This document shows, in pieces, positions 50,009-51,862 of a stretch of DNA of 51,862 nucleotides. The stretch is from positions 1 to 51,862 of the forward strand of contig JAOAIH010000014.1 in NCBI GenBank assembly GCA_026414805.1, given 5' to 3'. Each line of letters begins with the position of its first letter. Positions within the stretch are counted from its first letter, which is position 1. The position numbers and the translations under genes are program-made. Origin of the DNA: Spirochaetota bacterium (GTDB lineage Bacteria; Spirochaetota; UBA4802; UB4802). The notes under the pieces are model-generated. The model saw nothing but the letters and a program-made list of their open reading frames with translations, did no database searches and was not told the DNA's origin.

Positions 50009-51862
50009 TTATTTACTCAACACCACAAGTGCATCAATTACCACAGGTTTTGAATCACTGATAATAATTGGATTGCAATCTATCTCCGATATTTCTGGAT
50101 GCAATAAAGGAATAGTACTTAGAATCTGTAACAATCGTGCTAAAGCAGGTATATCTACTTCTTTTTCATTCCTGAATTTTCCAAGAAGCACTTTTGCTTT
50201 TATATCGCCAATCATCTCCATGGCATCACGTGTTGTAAGCGGTGCAACTCTGAAGGTAACATCTTTCAATGCTTCTGTGAAAATACCACCCAAACCAAAA
50301 AGTATAGCCTTCCCAAATCCTTCCTGACTTATAGCTCCTGCCATAAACTCACGTTTCCCCTCTACTAAAGGGTATACAATAACAGGTGTGGCAAATCCTG
50401 CCCGCTTTTGAATTTCTGCAAAGGCAATCTGTGCCTCCTTGCTATCTTTAACAGGAAGTATCACAAGCCCTTTTTCGGTCTTGTGCATAATATCAGGGTG
50501 ACATGCTTTCATTACTACTGGGAAACGTAAAGAAGTTATAACTGAATGTAATTCATCCTCATTTTTAATTAGTTTTTCATCAGGAATTGGAATGCCATAC
50601 AGTGATAACAACATTTTTGCTTCATGTTCATCAAGCGCTTTCTGCTTGTTCTTTAATGCTTTTGTGATGATTGTAACAGCTTCTTGATTCACTGCAGGCA
50701 ACAAAGCCTTTTCATAAGGAAGCCGCTCTGTTACTTCTTTATACCGTAAAAGCACTGCTAATGCTTTTGCAGCTTTTTCCGGTGAATCACATACCGCAAT
50801 TCCTTTTTCCTGCATTGCAACAGTAAAATCATCTTGATAATCAAAAAAAGATGACATAACAACCGGTATTCCATATTTATAGGGAATAGTGCCAGGTGTT
50901 TCAAGATCACTGGGAAGTAATCCTAAAATCTCATCAGGTTTATTGAGATTCAAAACTTCCTTTATGTGAGGGAATATGCATTCAACAAACCCTTTTCTGA
51001 AAGCTCCATGGATGCACAGTGCATCAACTTCTCCACTCTGAATAGCCAGTTCAGGTATTTTTATAGTTAATACATCAAGATCAAGATTAAACGTAATATC
51101 TACTGGATTCCCCGCTGGAGCATGGGGCGGTATCATTGGTTTAATTTTTTCCTGTAAGCTTGTACTGAATTGAGGAATGACAAATCCCTCTTTTTCACAT
51201 GTATTTGCCATTGAAGTGCCAGGTCCTCCCGAATTAGTGATTATACCCACACGTTTTCCTTTGAGCCTGGGTTGTGTTGCCAGTACATGACCATGTAGAT
51301 ACAATTCTTCCACTGAATGAACTCGTATAATGCCAGCTTGCTTAAACAGCCCTTCATACAGATAATCAGGGCCAGCCATGGCTCCGGTATGGCTTGAGCC
51401 AGCTCGTGCACCGGCACTTGAACCTCCAACATATTGAGCAATTACCGGTTTATGTGGTGTTATGCGTGAGGCAACCTCAAGAAATCGAGGTACATCCCGT
51501 ATGCCTTCAATATATAATGAAATTGCTTTAGTCTGCTCATCATTGCCTAAATATTCAAGGGCATCAATAATAGATATATCAGCCTCATTACCCACGCTTA
51601 ACGCCTTACTGAAACGAATGCCATGATTCTGCAGATACATGATTGACTGCGTAATATATGTGCCACTTTGCGACGCAAACCCCAAATGGCCAGGCTTTGC
51701 GGTATACGCCATAACTGTTGTATTGAGAGCTATCTCTGAATTAATAACCCCCATGCAGTTTGGCCCAAGAAAACGAATGCCATACTTTTGAGCTATCGCT
51801 TTTACTTTTTCTTCTAGTTGCTTGCCTTCCTGCCCCACCTCTTTAAAGCCAGCACTTATGAT
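50009..51862 (-). CDS. ADP-forming acyl-CoA synthetase (acetate-CoA ligase type), N-terminus outside window
   Basis: The frame is open to the window's right edge; 617 codons plus stop are present and the N-terminal CoA-binding domain is mostly missing. The visible part begins with IISAGFKEVGQEGK and FLGPNCMGVI, the end of the CoA-binding domain. The ligase domain has SSHTGAMAGPDYLYEG with the phosphorylated-histidine motif and ITNSGGPGTSMANTCE. A linker is followed by an ATP-grasp domain from about ALDEHEAKMLLSLYGIPIPD to EISEIDCNPIII. Such enzymes interconvert acyl-CoA and acid plus ATP, so they can harvest energy from acid oxidation or activate acids. It leads the operon with the M50 and gamma-CA-like genes. 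Substrate unknown. Confidence 0.93.
   Translation of the reverse strand: MISAGFKEVGQEGKQLEEKVKAIAQKYGIRFLGPNCMGVINSEIALNTTVMAYTAKPGHLGFASQSGTYITQSIMYLQNHGIRFSKALSVGNEADISIIDALEYLGNDEQTKAISLYIEGIRDVPRFLEVASRITPHKPVIAQYVGGSSAGARAGSSHTGAMAGPDYLYEGLFKQAGIIRVHSVEELYLHGHVLATQPRLKGKRVGIITNSGGPGTSMANTCEKEGFVIPQFSTSLQEKIKPMIPPHAPAGNPVDITFNLDLDVLTIKIPELAIQSGEVDALCIHGAFRKGFVECIFPHIKEVLNLNKPDEILGLLPSDLETPGTIPYKYGIPVVMSSFFDYQDDFTVAMQEKGIAVCDSPEKAAKALAVLLRYKEVTERLPYEKALLPAVNQEAVTIITKALKNKQKALDEHEAKMLLSLYGIPIPDEKLIKNEDELHSVITSLRFPVVMKACHPDIMHKTEKGLVILPVKDSKEAQIAFAEIQKRAGFATPVIVYPLVEGKREFMAGAISQEGFGKAILFGLGGIFTEALKDVTFRVAPLTTRDAMEMIGDIKAKVLLGKFRNEKEVDIPALARLLQILSTIPLLHPEISEIDCNPIIISDSKPVVIDALVVLSK

Noticed and set aside
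1-51862. CRISPR array, prophage, insertion sequence or selenoprotein gene
   Set aside because: I saw no regularly spaced repeats, transposase or phage-type genes, and no convincing frame continuing through an in-frame TGA. Selenium use is suggested only by mnmH.

Overview
The window looks like chromosomal DNA of a free-living, AT-rich spirochaete (Spirochaetota), probably outside the Borrelia/Treponema lineages. The best marker is a spirochaete-type flagellin FlaB (23208-24056, minus). Supporting it are a class I adenylate cyclase, an LptE-HolA pair that implies an LPS-type outer membrane, many lipoproteins, and a membrane Fe-S oxidoreductase of the EtfD type that feeds electrons from acyl-CoA oxidation into quinone. 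The assignment rests on recognising protein families by eye; no database search was made. I see no prophage, insertion sequence, CRISPR array or rRNA. There is one tRNA gene.

Layout. 1-1445 (minus): thiolase and the start of a 3-hydroxyacyl-CoA dehydrogenase. 1680-3136: an unrecognised protein with two ribbon-helix-helix-like segments, twin palindromes and a lipoprotein. 3155-7996: a 1613-residue fusion of a GH13 amylase and a GT5 glycogen synthase. 8112-12433: lptE, holA and cyaA. 12441-14523 (minus): a coiled-coil protein, then a STAS/zinc-ribbon protein with a two-helix membrane sensor. 14760-20894: Nudix hydrolase, tRNA 2-selenouridine synthase, an LpoB-like/COG3014 lipoprotein pair and a degenerate hybrid kinase. 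20898-27896: K+ channel, lipase, flagellin, class III cyclase, two unknowns and a GDPD phosphodiesterase. 28172-33266: amidohydrolase, two cyclic-nucleotide-domain proteins, tRNA-Arg, prfA and prmC. 33389-37337: an AttH-like/membrane pair facing nth, a TPR lipoprotein and rdgB. 37560-44098: an unknown protein, a sensor kinase, a one-domain response regulator, glgC and a GH57 glucanotransferase. 44148-51862: an unknown protein, an LPP20-like lipoprotein, an EtfD-like oxidoreductase, a gamma-carbonic-anhydrase-like protein, an M50 protease and an ADP-forming acyl-CoA synthetase cut by the window end.

Three themes link the genes. Glycogen: ADP-glucose synthesis (GlgC), polymerisation plus trimming (GH13-GT5 fusion) and glucan rearrangement (GH57) are all present, and glgC directly follows a two-component system. 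cAMP: a class I and a class III cyclase occur with one canonical Crp-type regulator and one TPR protein whose nucleotide pocket looks broken. Fatty or short-chain acid oxidation: thiolase, hydroxyacyl-CoA dehydrogenase, EtfD and an ADP-forming acyl-CoA synthetase lie at the two ends of the window.

The most unusual items are the GH13-GT5 fusion, the degenerate histidine kinase with an intact receiver, the paired intact and degenerate cyclic-nucleotide proteins, a tRNA gene that starts at the base after the crp stop codon, a terminator placed directly before prfA, and a probable leaderless gene at the head of the kinase/glgC cluster. I found no convincing wholly new multi-gene system. The best candidates for undescribed biology are the kinase-glgC-GH57 cluster, the STAS/zinc-ribbon membrane pair and the AttH-like/membrane pair.
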